Source: Bin55 sp963664665 (GTDB lineage Bacteria > Pseudomonadota > Gammaproteobacteria > Pseudomonadales > Azotimanducaceae). Taken from it: a DNA stretch of 64,000 nucleotides. Under the pieces are notes generated by a model. The model saw nothing but the letters and a program-made list of their open reading frames with translations. It had not been told where the DNA came from and searched no databases. Shown in pieces: positions 9,096 to 17,059 of this stretch. Within the stretch, counting starts at the first letter, position 1, and each line of letters begins with the position of its first letter. The position numbers and the translations under genes were made by a program. The stretch covers positions 62,001 to 126,000 of the forward strand of contig CAXXMH010000007.1 of NCBI GenBank assembly GCA_963664665.2. The letters are read 5' to 3'.

Positions 9096-9851
9096 TCACC
9101 ACTTCTTGCCAATGCCACCGCGTGACCCAAAGAAAGCGGCGGGCCAATTGCGACCAGTAATCATCGCTTTATCGACATCTTCTGGCGTTGCGAGACCGTC
9201 GTCAACGATCTGCTTCGCTTCGCGAGCTGCAGCAGCGAATACACGGTTCAAAATAAAACCGTACGTACCTTCCTTGTCCTTGACCATGGAAACAGCTCGA
9301 CCCGCTGCCTCGCCGACGGCTCTACAGATCTCTGCCACTTCGGGATCCGACTCATCGGTTGTGATTACCTCCAGCATTTTCATGATCGGCACTGGATTCG
9401 AGAAGTGCATACCTACGAAGTTCCGTTTTCGCGCGTCGCTGACATCTTTTGCGATCTCTTTGATGACGAAACCAGACGTGTTTGATGCAAAGATGCAGTC
9501 TGCCTTAACGATGCTATCAAGTTCCTTGAATACGGCCTGTTTCAGTTCCAGTTGCTCCGGAACCGCTTCAATAATGAGGTCACAGTCCGCGAGATCTTCT
9601 GCGTTGAGCGTGTATGAAACGTCTTCGATGGCACGGGTTGCTTGATCGAAGCTTAGTTTGCCACGCTCCACGGCGCGCTTCACGCCCCATTTGCTTTCAA
9701 TCACTTCGTCGCGGGTATCGTCGAGAATCTCTTGCGTGAGATCTCGAACCGTCACTTTGTAACCCGCAAGTGCGCTCAGGATTTGGGCGATCCCGCCCCC
9801 CATAACGCCGCCGCCAAGTACCCCAATGTGGCGAATGTCTTCTAATCTCAT
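9096..9851 (-). CDS. 3-hydroxyacyl-CoA dehydrogenase, NAD-binding, short C-terminus
   Basis: 251 aa. The NAD motif GVLGGGVMGGGIAQ opens the protein; the catalytic region shows IIEAVPE, FASNTSG and GMHFSNPVPIMKMLEVI, matching the FadB/Hbd family. It oxidises 3-hydroxyacyl-CoA to 3-ketoacyl-CoA in beta-oxidation. Family members with a full C-terminal helical domain run to about 280 residues, whereas this one stops at RGGIGKKW. I found no continuation in another frame after the stop, so it reads as a naturally short form rather than a break. It converges on the PhyH gene upstream. Confidence 0.88.
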   Translation of the reverse strand: MRLEDIRHIGVLGGGVMGGGIAQILSALAGYKVTVRDLTQEILDDTRDEVIESKWGVKRAVERGKLSFDQATRAIEDVSYTLNAEDLADCDLIIEAVPEQLELKQAVFKELDSIVKADCIFASNTSGFVIKEIAKDVSDARKRNFVGMHFSNPVPIMKMLEVITTDESDPEVAEICRAVGEAAGRAVSMVKDKEGTYGFILNRVFAAAAREAKQIVDDGLATPEDVDKAMITGRNWPAAFFGSRGGIGKKW

Positions 9852-9896
9852 CTTCGTGACACCGATTCATTTCAATTTGTTTGCGAACGCGGCATT

Positions 9897-10196
9897 TTAA
9901 GAGTCTGGAGAGGACTCGTTGTTCAATCGCGAGCTAATCATCGTTTCGCGCACGGCATCGATCCTCTTACGTTAAAACCCGACGCTATTCGGTTTGCGTT
10001 TGAGACCGTCGGTCGGTCGCAGGATATGCCATTCGGCGACTACGGCGAGGACACGTATCTCTCAGTCAAACTGCTAGACCATATGGCATGGTGTAACGGG
10101 TCTCTGAAACGTCTTGATATTAGTTCCTTAGACGGCTCGCTTCTAGCTCGAACTACTGATCAACTCAGCTCCTTCTTAGTACCTTCAAAGACGTAG
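9897..10196 (+). pseudogene. Possible gene remnant, open frame without a start
   Basis: In the roughly 300-bp space between the dehydrogenase and hipA, plus-strand frame 3 stays open for about 100 codons up to TAG 10194-10196. It reads protein-like in the middle (PDAIRFAFETVGRS, MPFGDYGEDTY, KLLDHMAWCNG). No start codon lies ahead of the first ATG at 10026, and the end overlaps hipA by about 37 nt. It may be the 3' end of a gene cut when hipBA arrived, or chance. I do not recognise the family. Confidence 0.25.
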
Positions 10197-11428
10197 TCAT
10201 TCAGAAACATACGCTGGCTAAACAGGTTACTTTCAATTTCGGACAATGTAGCTTCCTCGCATATCTCGTCCCATTCATTCCGTATCGTGCTGATCTGATG
10301 TGCGATGATGTCCTTGGCGGCTGTTTCGCTGAGATGAAAGTTAGGCGCAGCTTTAAGGCATGTCGCAAGCGTGCTCTCTCGCTTGTTTTCAACGATTAGC
10401 ATCGCCTGACTTGCCACATTGCCAGCACGGTTTTGGGGGCAGATGTCATACGCAGGAGTCAATGTCAAGCTACTGCCGTCCCAGAAAGCAGCATGGTTAC
10501 GGGCGTGGTCATCGGTATTTCCACACAAGATGTTGAACACGAGCCTACCGAATAACTCATGTAATGTGTTCTTAGGCGAGGTGAACCGGTGCCGTACTAC
10601 CTCCGCGAGAGTCTCATAGCTCGCATAACGCGCCAGCATTTCGTCAAGACCGAGCAGCGTAAGTACTGAAACCATTAAGTACCGCGTCCAACCGACAGTT
10701 GTTTTCTTGCGATCGAAACGTTCGATCAGGAGTACGTCCTTTTCGGCAACAGAAGTGAGATGAACGTGCGCGACATCAAGCCCTACCCTGGCCGCAAGAC
10801 ACATGGCGACATATTCCGCTTTCACGACGTTGTAGGTGTCGGTTGAAGAAGCGAACTTAGCGATCATCGTACGGTTCTCGTCTTGGATCATTGCTTTCGG
10901 TCGAGCGCCACCGATTGATGTGCCATGGAATAGTGCCTGATCAAGTTCAGGTGTTAGCAGCTCGCCTTTCTCTACTTTTTCGATGGCTAGCTGCAACTCA
11001 CTGAGGGGCGTCGTTTCGGCAATTCGAGGTACGTACTCCGTTGAGGAATCCTGAAAATCTAGAGCACCGATGCGGTTAGATCCAGATTCAAGCAAGTAAG
11101 TAAGTTCGTCCAGCACAGACGTATCCGAATTGGTTCCTCTGATGCCAAAGAGACGATTCAGGATAACTCGACGACCCCACGCGTCCGGGGCGGCATCGCG
11201 CACGCAACCTGCAATAGTTAAGCCGCTTCGAGGAAAGATCGCGCCACTGCGTAACGGCAATTCCGGTTCATAGATCGAGATACACTCATCTCGATCTAGA
11301 TAGCTTCGACCGTAATTGAAGACCAACTGCTCGTTATTTCGTTCTATACGTCCGGCAACAATCGGAGTAGTTGAGTTTGGTAACCATAGCCAGACAAACG
11401 CTTCATGCTGCTCTTTCTTATCCGGCAT
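10160..11428 (-). CDS. hipA: HipA-type toxin, Ser/Thr kinase
   Basis: 422 aa, full HipA length with the N-terminal subdomain (to about residue 120). The kinase core shows the GGARPKAM loop at 173-180, the ATP-binding region IAKFASSTDTYN, catalytic D306 in GNTDDHARNH and the metal-binding D328 in LTPAYDI, so it should be active. HipA kinases phosphorylate an aminoacyl-tRNA synthetase (GltX in E. coli) and induce dormancy. Its ATG at 11428 begins 1 nt after the TAG of hipB, the classic tight hipB-hipA order. The neutralising partner is the upstream HipB. Confidence 0.93.
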   Translation of the reverse strand: MPDKKEQHEAFVWLWLPNSTTPIVAGRIERNNEQLVFNYGRSYLDRDECISIYEPELPLRSGAIFPRSGLTIAGCVRDAAPDAWGRRVILNRLFGIRGTNSDTSVLDELTYLLESGSNRIGALDFQDSSTEYVPRIAETTPLSELQLAIEKVEKGELLTPELDQALFHGTSIGGARPKAMIQDENRTMIAKFASSTDTYNVVKAEYVAMCLAARVGLDVAHVHLTSVAEKDVLLIERFDRKKTTVGWTRYLMVSVLTLLGLDEMLARYASYETLAEVVRHRFTSPKNTLHELFGRLVFNILCGNTDDHARNHAAFWDGSSLTLTPAYDICPQNRAGNVASQAMLIVENKRESTLATCLKAAPNFHLSETAAKDIIAHQISTIRNEWDEICEEATLSEIESNLFSQRMFLNDYVFEGTKKELS

Positions 11429-11429
11429 A

Positions 11430-11768
11430 CTAGAAGTCGTCCTTCACCTTCGTCGTGCTTGTTCGAACGGCACGTGGTAAGAGCGCGAGCTTTTGCTGTT
11501 CCATCCGTAAATAGTGCGTGAGCGTAGGCGATTCGGAGTCGAATAAATGCAAACCCACAATGGCGGCGACCTCGAAAGATGCACCGATTGAGGAGGTCAT
11601 TTCCCCTCTCTCAATCCTGTGTACTAGACCTCTGGACACTCCCGCACGTTCGGCGATTTCAGAGACAGTGATCCCGCGTTCGACGCGTGCATTGCGTATC
11701 ATCAATCCTAGAAGTGTTGCGGCTTCTCGAGCATAGCGTGAATAGCTTCGGTTTGCAGGTTTTACCAT
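11430..11768 (-). CDS. hipB: HipB-type XRE antitoxin
   Basis: 112 aa. A helix-turn-helix of the XRE/Cro type spans about 30-60 (GITVSEIAERAGVSRGLVHRIERGE), followed by a dimerising helical region. It binds and neutralises HipA and represses its own promoter. It is translated from ATG 11768; hipA follows with 1 nt spacing. The promoter region just upstream holds a short inverted repeat suited to a dimeric repressor. Confidence 0.9.
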   Translation of the reverse strand: MVKPANRSYSRYAREAATLLGLMIRNARVERGITVSEIAERAGVSRGLVHRIERGEMTSSIGASFEVAAIVGLHLFDSESPTLTHYLRMEQQKLALLPRAVRTSTTKVKDDF

Positions 11769-11850
11769 TGTCTATATGTTCCATAAATAGATCGTGAATA
11801 GCGATCATGACTCATCTATAAACAATTGTAGTATTTGTTTGACGGATTAA
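11769..11850 (-). promoter_or_regulatory. hipBA promoter/operator region
   Basis: AT-rich DNA upstream of hipB. An inverted repeat GATCG-N7-CGATC lies at 11790-11794 and 11802-11806, and an 8-bp palindrome ACAATTGT is at 11822-11829. Autorepression by HipB at such sites is known for the family; the assignment of these particular repeats is inference. Confidence 0.4.
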
Positions 11851-11896
11851 TTTAAGGCAATTGTGTCCAATCAACACCTATGTGACACAACCAGTA

Positions 11897-12268
11897 TCAG
11901 AGTACTCCATCGGTGCTACGGTCAGGAAAAGAAGCGCTTCCGATACGACAAGTCTTAGTGTTCAACGGCGTACGGACTCTACGACTTGCCTCAAAGAACA
12001 GTGGCTCTTTATCATCGGAAAAATAAGGGGAAATCTGGTCAAGAAAGGCATGTTCATCTTCCCAAATTCCCACGTTTAGGAATATCCTGCATGGCGGATC
12101 GCCTGCATCGGGCAAATTCCAAGTTCCGTATTCGCGAGACTCCGGCGCGCACAAGAACTCACCGACCAAACCGCGCAGGTCCTTTACTCTAAGCTTCGTT
12201 CGCCAGTGTTCGGCAAATTGTTCTTCGAATTCTGGCTTGATCTTCCATTTGACCAACACGACAAACAT
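11897..12268 (-). CDS. Antibiotic-biosynthesis-monooxygenase-like (ABM) domain protein
   Basis: 123 aa. It begins MFVVLVKWKIKPEFEEQFAEHW, the first beta strand and helix of the ABM ferredoxin-like fold, with CRIFLNVGIWEDEHAFLDQI as the later strand-helix unit. ABM proteins are small dimeric cofactor-free oxygenases, haem-degrading enzymes or sensors. No haem-ligand signature is clear, so the role is open. ATG 12268 follows a GGAG site 11 nt upstream. The C-terminal 25 residues look unstructured. It stands alone between hipBA and a 0.5-kb non-coding stretch. Confidence 0.7.
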   Translation of the reverse strand: MFVVLVKWKIKPEFEEQFAEHWRTKLRVKDLRGLVGEFLCAPESREYGTWNLPDAGDPPCRIFLNVGIWEDEHAFLDQISPYFSDDKEPLFFEASRRVRTPLNTKTCRIGSASFPDRSTDGVL

Positions 12269-12802
12269 GGTTTAGGGTGATCTCCAATGCGAGATTAATC
12301 GTCTGCAATTTTGAACTAAAAACCATTTGAACGAAATGAGAAACCGTTTTGAGCCGTTCCCCCTGGGGTGCCTAAAGCACTAGTCAGTTAGATACGCAAT
12401 TCGTATACGTCATCGATCGCGCTCTCTTGTTTTACGTGAATCTATCGAATTTAGACGAAAATCGAAAGGTATGTATACATATTTAGACAAAAGGCCGGTA
12501 GTCGACTCGGGTTCATCACATTCGCCGATCTAGCATTCGTAGGAAATCCTCGTGTTATCGATAGACGTCCTCAGAAACAAGAACGCAATGCCATCCTAAA
12601 TTGCCGAACCTGTAAAAGTTCGTGATTCGATGGACGATCTTCATCGTCCAGCTTATGAGGACGCGAAAAGGCACTCTCACACGATAAACCAAACGCATCA
12701 GGAACGTATGGTTTGAGTATGGTCCAGTCACACGTCGATTACGCGTTACCGTCATCCGCAAAATATCGGAACTTTGATTTGAATTTATCGGAATCTCAAA
12801 CC
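12269..12802. other. 534-bp intergenic region with palindromes
   Basis: No convincing gene is seen. It holds an inverted repeat ATACG-caatt-CGTAT at 12392-12406 and a perfect 12-bp palindrome TATGTATACATA at 12470-12481. The palindrome is flanked by near-direct repeats, TTTAGACGAAAA (about 12450-12461) and TTTAGACAAAAG (about 12482-12493). It likely carries the promoter and operator of the enoyl-CoA hydratase to the right, and perhaps elements for the divergent ABM gene. Confidence 0.4.
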
Positions 12803-13693
12803 ATGCCGAACTACGATGACTACGACAACCTAATCGTCGACCGTGTAGGTACCGACGGACGTGTGGGTCGCATCACGATGAACCGACCAGAAAAGTTGAA
12901 CGCTTTGTCGAGTGGCTTACTCTTCGAACTAAACGATGTGCTTCATGACATGGAAGCAGATGACTCAGTTCGCGTCATCATCCTACGTGGCGCCGGACGT
13001 GCATTCTGTGCTGGATACGATCTCACGCCTAATCCTGCTGGAAGCGGCGGACCGAATAGACGTTACAAATCTTCGGACGACAAGCGCCGCATGCTCATCA
13101 TGGGTGTTCGTACTAGCATGCAGCAGATTACGGACATTCAAATGTACTTTTGGAACATGGCAAAGGTCACCATCGCTTCCGTGCATCGCTACGCACTGGC
13201 AGGCGGCTGCGAACTAGCCATGATGGCGGATCTAGTAGTCGCATCCGACGACACAGAGATTGGACACCCTGGCCATCGCGGTCTCGGCGTTGCACGAAAT
13301 GGCGTGATTTGGCCGCTCGTTCTTGGCATGCGCAAGGCGAAGGAACTCTCCTACACCGGTGAGAGTATCTCTGCCGCGGAAGCTGAAAGAATCGGAATGA
13401 TCAACTACTGCTGGCCGAGGGAAGAACTTGAGGACCGAACCATCGCTTTCGCCGATCGGCTAGCGATCATGTCAGCCGACCATCTGGCAATCCTCAAACT
13501 CAACATGAATCGGTTCTACGAAAACATGGGAATTTACTCATCTGTTCGTAGTAGTACTGAGCATGACGCTATGGCACAAATGACCGAATTTGCGTATCTG
13601 TGGCAAGAGAAGATGCGCGAACTCGGTTTTCGTGCCGCAGTAGACTGGCGCGATAACCAATTCCGGGATCTGGATACCTATCGCGATTCGTAA
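12803..13693 (+). CDS. Enoyl-CoA hydratase/isomerase family protein
   Basis: 296 aa from ATG 12803; the frame extends up to a TTG at 12713, but the fold starts right after MPNYDDYDNLIVDRV, so the later start is preferred. Crotonase marks are ITMNRPEKLNALSSGLL, the oxyanion-hole segment RGAGRAFCAGYDL and ASVHRYALAGGCELAMMADLVVA. The C-terminal region is longer than in classical FadB-type hydratases and resembles the paralogue at 25748-26659. The catalytic Glu pair cannot be confirmed by eye. It acts on a CoA thioester in the cytosol. Confidence 0.88.
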   Translation: MPNYDDYDNLIVDRVGTDGRVGRITMNRPEKLNALSSGLLFELNDVLHDMEADDSVRVIILRGAGRAFCAGYDLTPNPAGSGGPNRRYKSSDDKRRMLIMGVRTSMQQITDIQMYFWNMAKVTIASVHRYALAGGCELAMMADLVVASDDTEIGHPGHRGLGVARNGVIWPLVLGMRKAKELSYTGESISAAEAERIGMINYCWPREELEDRTIAFADRLAIMSADHLAILKLNMNRFYENMGIYSSVRSSTEHDAMAQMTEFAYLWQEKMRELGFRAAVDWRDNQFRDLDTYRDS

Positions 13694-13739
13694 CGCCAAC
13701 AAATCACCTAAATCACTGTTACTTTGATGGAACTACAAA

Positions 13740-14162
13740 ATGTCTGAACCAAAACTATCCGACTGGATCCAAGATCACCTCGATCGTTACATTGCGACTG
13801 ATGGTGAGGACGGGCACATGTGGAATGGATTACCCACGCTCCTGCTCACGACGAAAGGTCGACAATCGGGCGAAGGCCGACAACTACCTTTGATCTATGG
13901 CGAACACGAAGGAGCTTATATCGTCGTTGCTTCGAAGGGCGGGCACTCCCACCATCCTTCCTGGTACCTGAATCTGGATGAAAATCCTGACGTTGAACTT
14001 CAGGTCAAAGCGGAACGATTTGCCGGAAAGGCGCGTACCGCCCAGGGCGAAGAACGCGCGAAGCTTTGGGAGTTAATGAGTTCGATATTTCCCACATACG
14101 TGGAATACAAAGAACGTGCAGGTTCGCGGGAGATACCAGTGGTTGTATGCGAGCGGGCGTGA
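13740..14162 (+). CDS. DDN-like deazaflavin-dependent nitroreductase family protein
   Basis: 140 aa. The fold signature PTLLLTTKGRQSGEGRQLPLIYGEHEG, then IVVASKGGHSHHPSWYLNLDENPDVELQV, is typical of the F420/flavin-binding Ddn family first known from mycobacteria. Family members reduce quinones or nitro compounds with F420H2, but many proteobacterial members act in hosts without F420 and may use other flavins. The gene follows the enoyl-CoA hydratase by 46 nt and is closed by a strong hairpin terminator. Confidence 0.85.
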   Translation: MSEPKLSDWIQDHLDRYIATDGEDGHMWNGLPTLLLTTKGRQSGEGRQLPLIYGEHEGAYIVVASKGGHSHHPSWYLNLDENPDVELQVKAERFAGKARTAQGEERAKLWELMSSIFPTYVEYKERAGSREIPVVVCERA

Positions 14163-14185
14163 CACGAAAGCTGGTTCGTCACTCG

Positions 14186-14220
14186 GACGCGCGGTAATCA
14201 GTCACCGCGCGTCATTTTTG
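14186..14220 (+). terminator. Intrinsic terminator
   Basis: A perfect 10-bp stem, GACGCGCGGT (14186-14195) with ACCGCGCGTC (14204-14213), with an 8-nt loop and a following T-run. It ends the plus-strand hydratase and DDN unit in the gap before the converging rubredoxin gene. Confidence 0.85.
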
Positions 14221-14224
14221 TTTG

Positions 14225-14401
14225 TTAGATCTCCACCATTTCGAAATCTTCTTTGGGTGTCGCGCACTCCGGACAGAGCCAATCGTCAGGAACTTGTGAC
14301 CATCGGGTACCAGGCTCAATCCCTTGGTCAGGCAGACCTTCAGCTTCATCGTAGATGAATCCACACGTCATGCACTGATACTTTTTCAATTCGTCTGACA
14401 T
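14225..14401 (-). CDS. Rubredoxin
   Basis: 58 aa. The two knuckles are C10-M-T-C13-G and C43-P-E-C46, which bind one iron; the middle DEAEGLPDQGIEPGTRWSQVPDDW is the rubredoxin consensus. It is a small one-electron carrier, in gammaproteobacteria often serving alkane hydroxylases or peroxide-reducing systems. ATG 14401 has a GGAGAAG site close upstream and is preferred over the longer frame to 14458 that would overlap the alcohol dehydrogenase stop. The Zn-dehydrogenase gene lies 53 nt upstream on the same strand. Confidence 0.95.
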   Translation of the reverse strand: MSDELKKYQCMTCGFIYDEAEGLPDQGIEPGTRWSQVPDDWLCPECATPKEDFEMVEI

Positions 14402-14454
14402 CTCTTCTCCGCGAAAGAAACTTTGTAGCTGTTCAGCGCCTTGATTTACGCCGT

Positions 14455-15501
14455 TCAATTGGTATTTGGGTTGAAATGGACTTTAAGCGATTGGGTTGAT
14501 TTGTCCGTCGCAGTTTGAAACGCGTCGTTCGCTCGATCCAAATTAAATCGATGCGACACCAGCGATTTAATCTCAGATAGAAAATCGCCGACAACCTCAA
14601 GTGCTATTTCGTAGTCTACATGTCCGTCCTCTGCATTGTAAGTCATCGAACCGACCATCTCGATTTCCTTGATCGCCAAATGCAGCGCATTGATCGGTAC
14701 CGGACCCCCAGTGAATACGCCGAGGACGAGTAATCGGCCTTTCGGTCGTAATACCCGTTGCGCTTGCCAAAGCGTTTCAGCTTTGCCACCCACGGTCTCA
14801 ACCGCAACGTCGATCGCGTTTCCCGCGACTAAATCTGCGATGCGTTGCATTGATGCCTCGTCCTCTCCAAGCACCTCAATCGCGCCAAGACGCTCCGCTG
14901 CCGCTCGTTGATGTGGATGACGTGCCAACACGATTACTTTTGCACCGACTGCACGTGCAGCCAGAATCGCTGTTAATCCAATCGTGCCTGCACCTACCAC
15001 GAATACTGTTTCGTGACCTTGAAGACCGATCTTACGAAATCCATGTACGGAACACGCGAGAGGTTCAGCGAGTGCCGCGCCTTCTGCGTCAACCGACGTG
15101 GGAACGTTGTATGCAAGGTACGCCGGAACCGTCGCACGTTGACTCATGCCACCGTTCTGACCTTCGCCGACTAGTTTTCTCTCTTGGCAAACGTGATAGT
15201 CTCCTGTGATACAAAACTCGCAGATGCCACAACGCAGCAGCGGTTCGACTCCGACAAGATCGCCTTCACGAATTGAGTTCACATCTCGACCGACCGACAC
15301 GACTCGTCCCGCGAATTCGTGCCCTGGTATAGTCCTAGGTCGAGGTGGAAAATCGCCGCGGAAGAAGTGTAAATCCGATCCACAGATTCCGGCGCTCTCT
15401 ACTGCGATAGTAATCTCATCGTTCGCAGGCGGCGCAATTTCTTTTTCAACTAACTGTAGAGTGCGTTGTTCGGTCCACTCCACGGCGGCGTAAGAGCTCA
15501 C
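14455..15501 (-). CDS. Zinc-dependent alcohol/sugar dehydrogenase (MDR family)
   Basis: 348 aa. Catalytic zinc ligands C40, H61 and E62 appear in GICGSDLHFF and GHEFAGRV; the structural zinc lobe has C91, C94, C97 and C105. The NAD-binding Rossmann motif is VFVVGAGTIGLTA. It resembles threonine, sorbitol and galactitol dehydrogenases, so a polyol or threonine-like secondary alcohol is the likely substrate. Start is GTG 15501 with GGAG 7 nt upstream. Transcribed away from modABC, with rubredoxin downstream. Confidence 0.9.
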   Translation of the reverse strand: MSSYAAVEWTEQRTLQLVEKEIAPPANDEITIAVESAGICGSDLHFFRGDFPPRPRTIPGHEFAGRVVSVGRDVNSIREGDLVGVEPLLRCGICEFCITGDYHVCQERKLVGEGQNGGMSQRATVPAYLAYNVPTSVDAEGAALAEPLACSVHGFRKIGLQGHETVFVVGAGTIGLTAILAARAVGAKVIVLARHPHQRAAAERLGAIEVLGEDEASMQRIADLVAGNAIDVAVETVGGKAETLWQAQRVLRPKGRLLVLGVFTGGPVPINALHLAIKEIEMVGSMTYNAEDGHVDYEIALEVVGDFLSEIKSLVSHRFNLDRANDAFQTATDKSTQSLKVHFNPNTN

Positions 15502-15594
15502 ATTGCAACTCCAAATCGAGATGAACTTTGTAGTGTATTCATCGCGAATCAGTATTGTTAGTTAACGTTTCAAGCTTCCAGGAGATTGACTGAC

Positions 15595-16380
15595 TTGACG
15601 CGGAAATTCTGGTATGCCGTGTTCCTGATTATTTGTCTTGGTCTAACGACACAAGCACTTGCGCAGCGAGACCAATCTGATCCAGGGAAGTCGCTCCGGG
15701 TAGCAGTCGCGACAAACTTCGCGCCTGTGTTCAAAGAGATCGTCAACGCATTCACAACGGCGACTCAGATCGAATTGAGTGTCGTTACAGGATCGACCGG
15801 GAAGCTGTATGCGCAAATAAAAAACGGGATGGATGTCGACGTGTTTCTCGCCGCCGATCAATCACGAATTAATCGGCTAGTTAGCGATGGTCTGGCGCTC
15901 AATGACACGCAGTCGACCTACGCAGAGGGTCGGCTTGTTTGGTGGCAACCCGGTTCGCAACCATCCTTTGATACGGAGAATACACTCGATATTGGCGAGG
16001 GGGTAAGCGTGGTCGCGTTCGCCCAGCCGGATCTTGCACCCTATGGCATCGCTGCAGAGCAAGCGCTCATGAACTGTTTTCGATTTGACGCATCGCGACT
16101 CCGTTTCGTACACGGCGAAAACGTCGGGCAAACGTACGCCCACGTTGCTACAGGAAATGCGGAGGCGGGCTTAGTTGCACTCTCAAACATACGACTTGCG
16201 GAGAACATATCGGAGCATAGCTACGCGGTCGTACCGAAGAGATGCCACGAGCCGATCAAGCAGGACGTGATCGTTTTACGCACGAGTCCAAATGAATATA
16301 TCGCGCGTCAGTTTCTCGAGTTTTTAGCTGACGAGCGAAATCAGCATCTCATGAAGAAGTACGGTTATTCGTTGCCGTGA
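15595..16380 (+). CDS. modA: Molybdate ABC transporter, periplasmic binding protein
   Basis: About 261 aa. TTG 15595 lies 9 nt after GGAGA and gives a clean signal peptide (MTRKFWYAVFLIICLGLTT, cleaved after QALA); the alternative TTG at 15586 abuts the ribosome site. ModA marks are LRVAVATNFAPVFKEI, VTGSTGKLYAQIKNG and DVDVFLAADQSRI. It binds molybdate or tungstate in the periplasm. Its TGA overlaps the GTG of modB, and modC follows, so this is a complete modABC operon. It supplies molybdenum, for example for the Mo-hydroxylase subunit at 37570. Confidence 0.92.
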   Translation: MTRKFWYAVFLIICLGLTTQALAQRDQSDPGKSLRVAVATNFAPVFKEIVNAFTTATQIELSVVTGSTGKLYAQIKNGMDVDVFLAADQSRINRLVSDGLALNDTQSTYAEGRLVWWQPGSQPSFDTENTLDIGEGVSVVAFAQPDLAPYGIAAEQALMNCFRFDASRLRFVHGENVGQTYAHVATGNAEAGLVALSNIRLAENISEHSYAVVPKRCHEPIKQDVIVLRTSPNEYIARQFLEFLADERNQHLMKKYGYSLP

Positions 16381-17054
16381 ACCCCGAAGACATCTCCGCG
16401 GTATGGGTTACCGTTCAACTCGCATTTGCCACCACTCTATTGCTCTTCGTTGTCGGTACACCGCTTGCATGGTGGTTGGCGACGACAAAACGTTGGTACA
16501 GACCTCCTCTTGAGGCCCTCACCGCCTTGCCGTTGGTGTTGCCACCTACTGTTCTAGGTTTCTACCTTCTGATATTTCTAAGCCCCAATTCTGCGATTGG
16601 TGGATTCTTCTTTGAATCAACGGGGATTCGCTTAACGTTCAGTTTTACAGGTTTGGTTGTTGCATCGGTGATCTACTCATTGCCGTTCATGGTGCAACCA
16701 TTGCAGGTTGCTTTCGAAAGAGTGCAAGAGCAATGCCTCGAAGACGCTTACGCGCTTGGGATACCAAAGCTTAAGGCAGTATTGACGGCCGTTTTTCCCC
16801 AATGTCGCCGTGGATTCTTAACCGCTGCGGTTCTGACATTCGCGCATACCGTTGGCGAGTTCGGAGTTGTGCTCATGATCGGAGGGAACATACCGGGCGA
16901 AACGCGCGTAATCTCCATCGCGATCTACGAACACGTAGAAACTATTTCGTACGGAGACGCACATGTACTGGCGGCCGCGCTCCTCGTATTTTCATTCCTA
17001 GTGCTCCTTGGCGTGTTTTCAATCAATCGCCAGTTACCACTACGAGCGTACTAG
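16377..17054 (+). CDS. modB: Molybdate ABC transporter permease
   Basis: 225 aa with about five membrane helices. The inner-membrane loop GIPKLKAVLTAVFPQCRRGFLTAAVLTFAHTVGEFGVVLMIGGNIPG holds the EAA-type coupling helix and the ModB-specific GEFG motif (the quoted region spans more than one motif; key parts are VFPQCRRGF and HTVGEFG). GTG 16377 overlaps the modA stop by 4 nt, indicating coupled translation. Confidence 0.93.
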   Translation: MNPEDISAVWVTVQLAFATTLLLFVVGTPLAWWLATTKRWYRPPLEALTALPLVLPPTVLGFYLLIFLSPNSAIGGFFFESTGIRLTFSFTGLVVASVIYSLPFMVQPLQVAFERVQEQCLEDAYALGIPKLKAVLTAVFPQCRRGFLTAAVLTFAHTVGEFGVVLMIGGNIPGETRVISIAIYEHVETISYGDAHVLAAALLVFSFLVLLGVFSINRQLPLRAY

Positions 17055-17059
17055 AGAGC

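Noticed and set aside
9096..9851. The short 3-hydroxyacyl-CoA dehydrogenase as a frameshifted pseudogene
   Set aside because: No C-terminal domain continues in another frame after the stop, so I treat it as a short form.
10160..11850. A tripartite HipBST-type system
   Set aside because: The toxin has the full HipA length with its N-terminal subdomain, and no small third gene is seen.
15502..15594. A ModE operator or a molybdenum-cofactor riboswitch ahead of modA
   Set aside because: Only a short GTTAGTTAAC palindrome (15557-15566) is seen; the ModE-type paired sites and the riboswitch fold are not visible.
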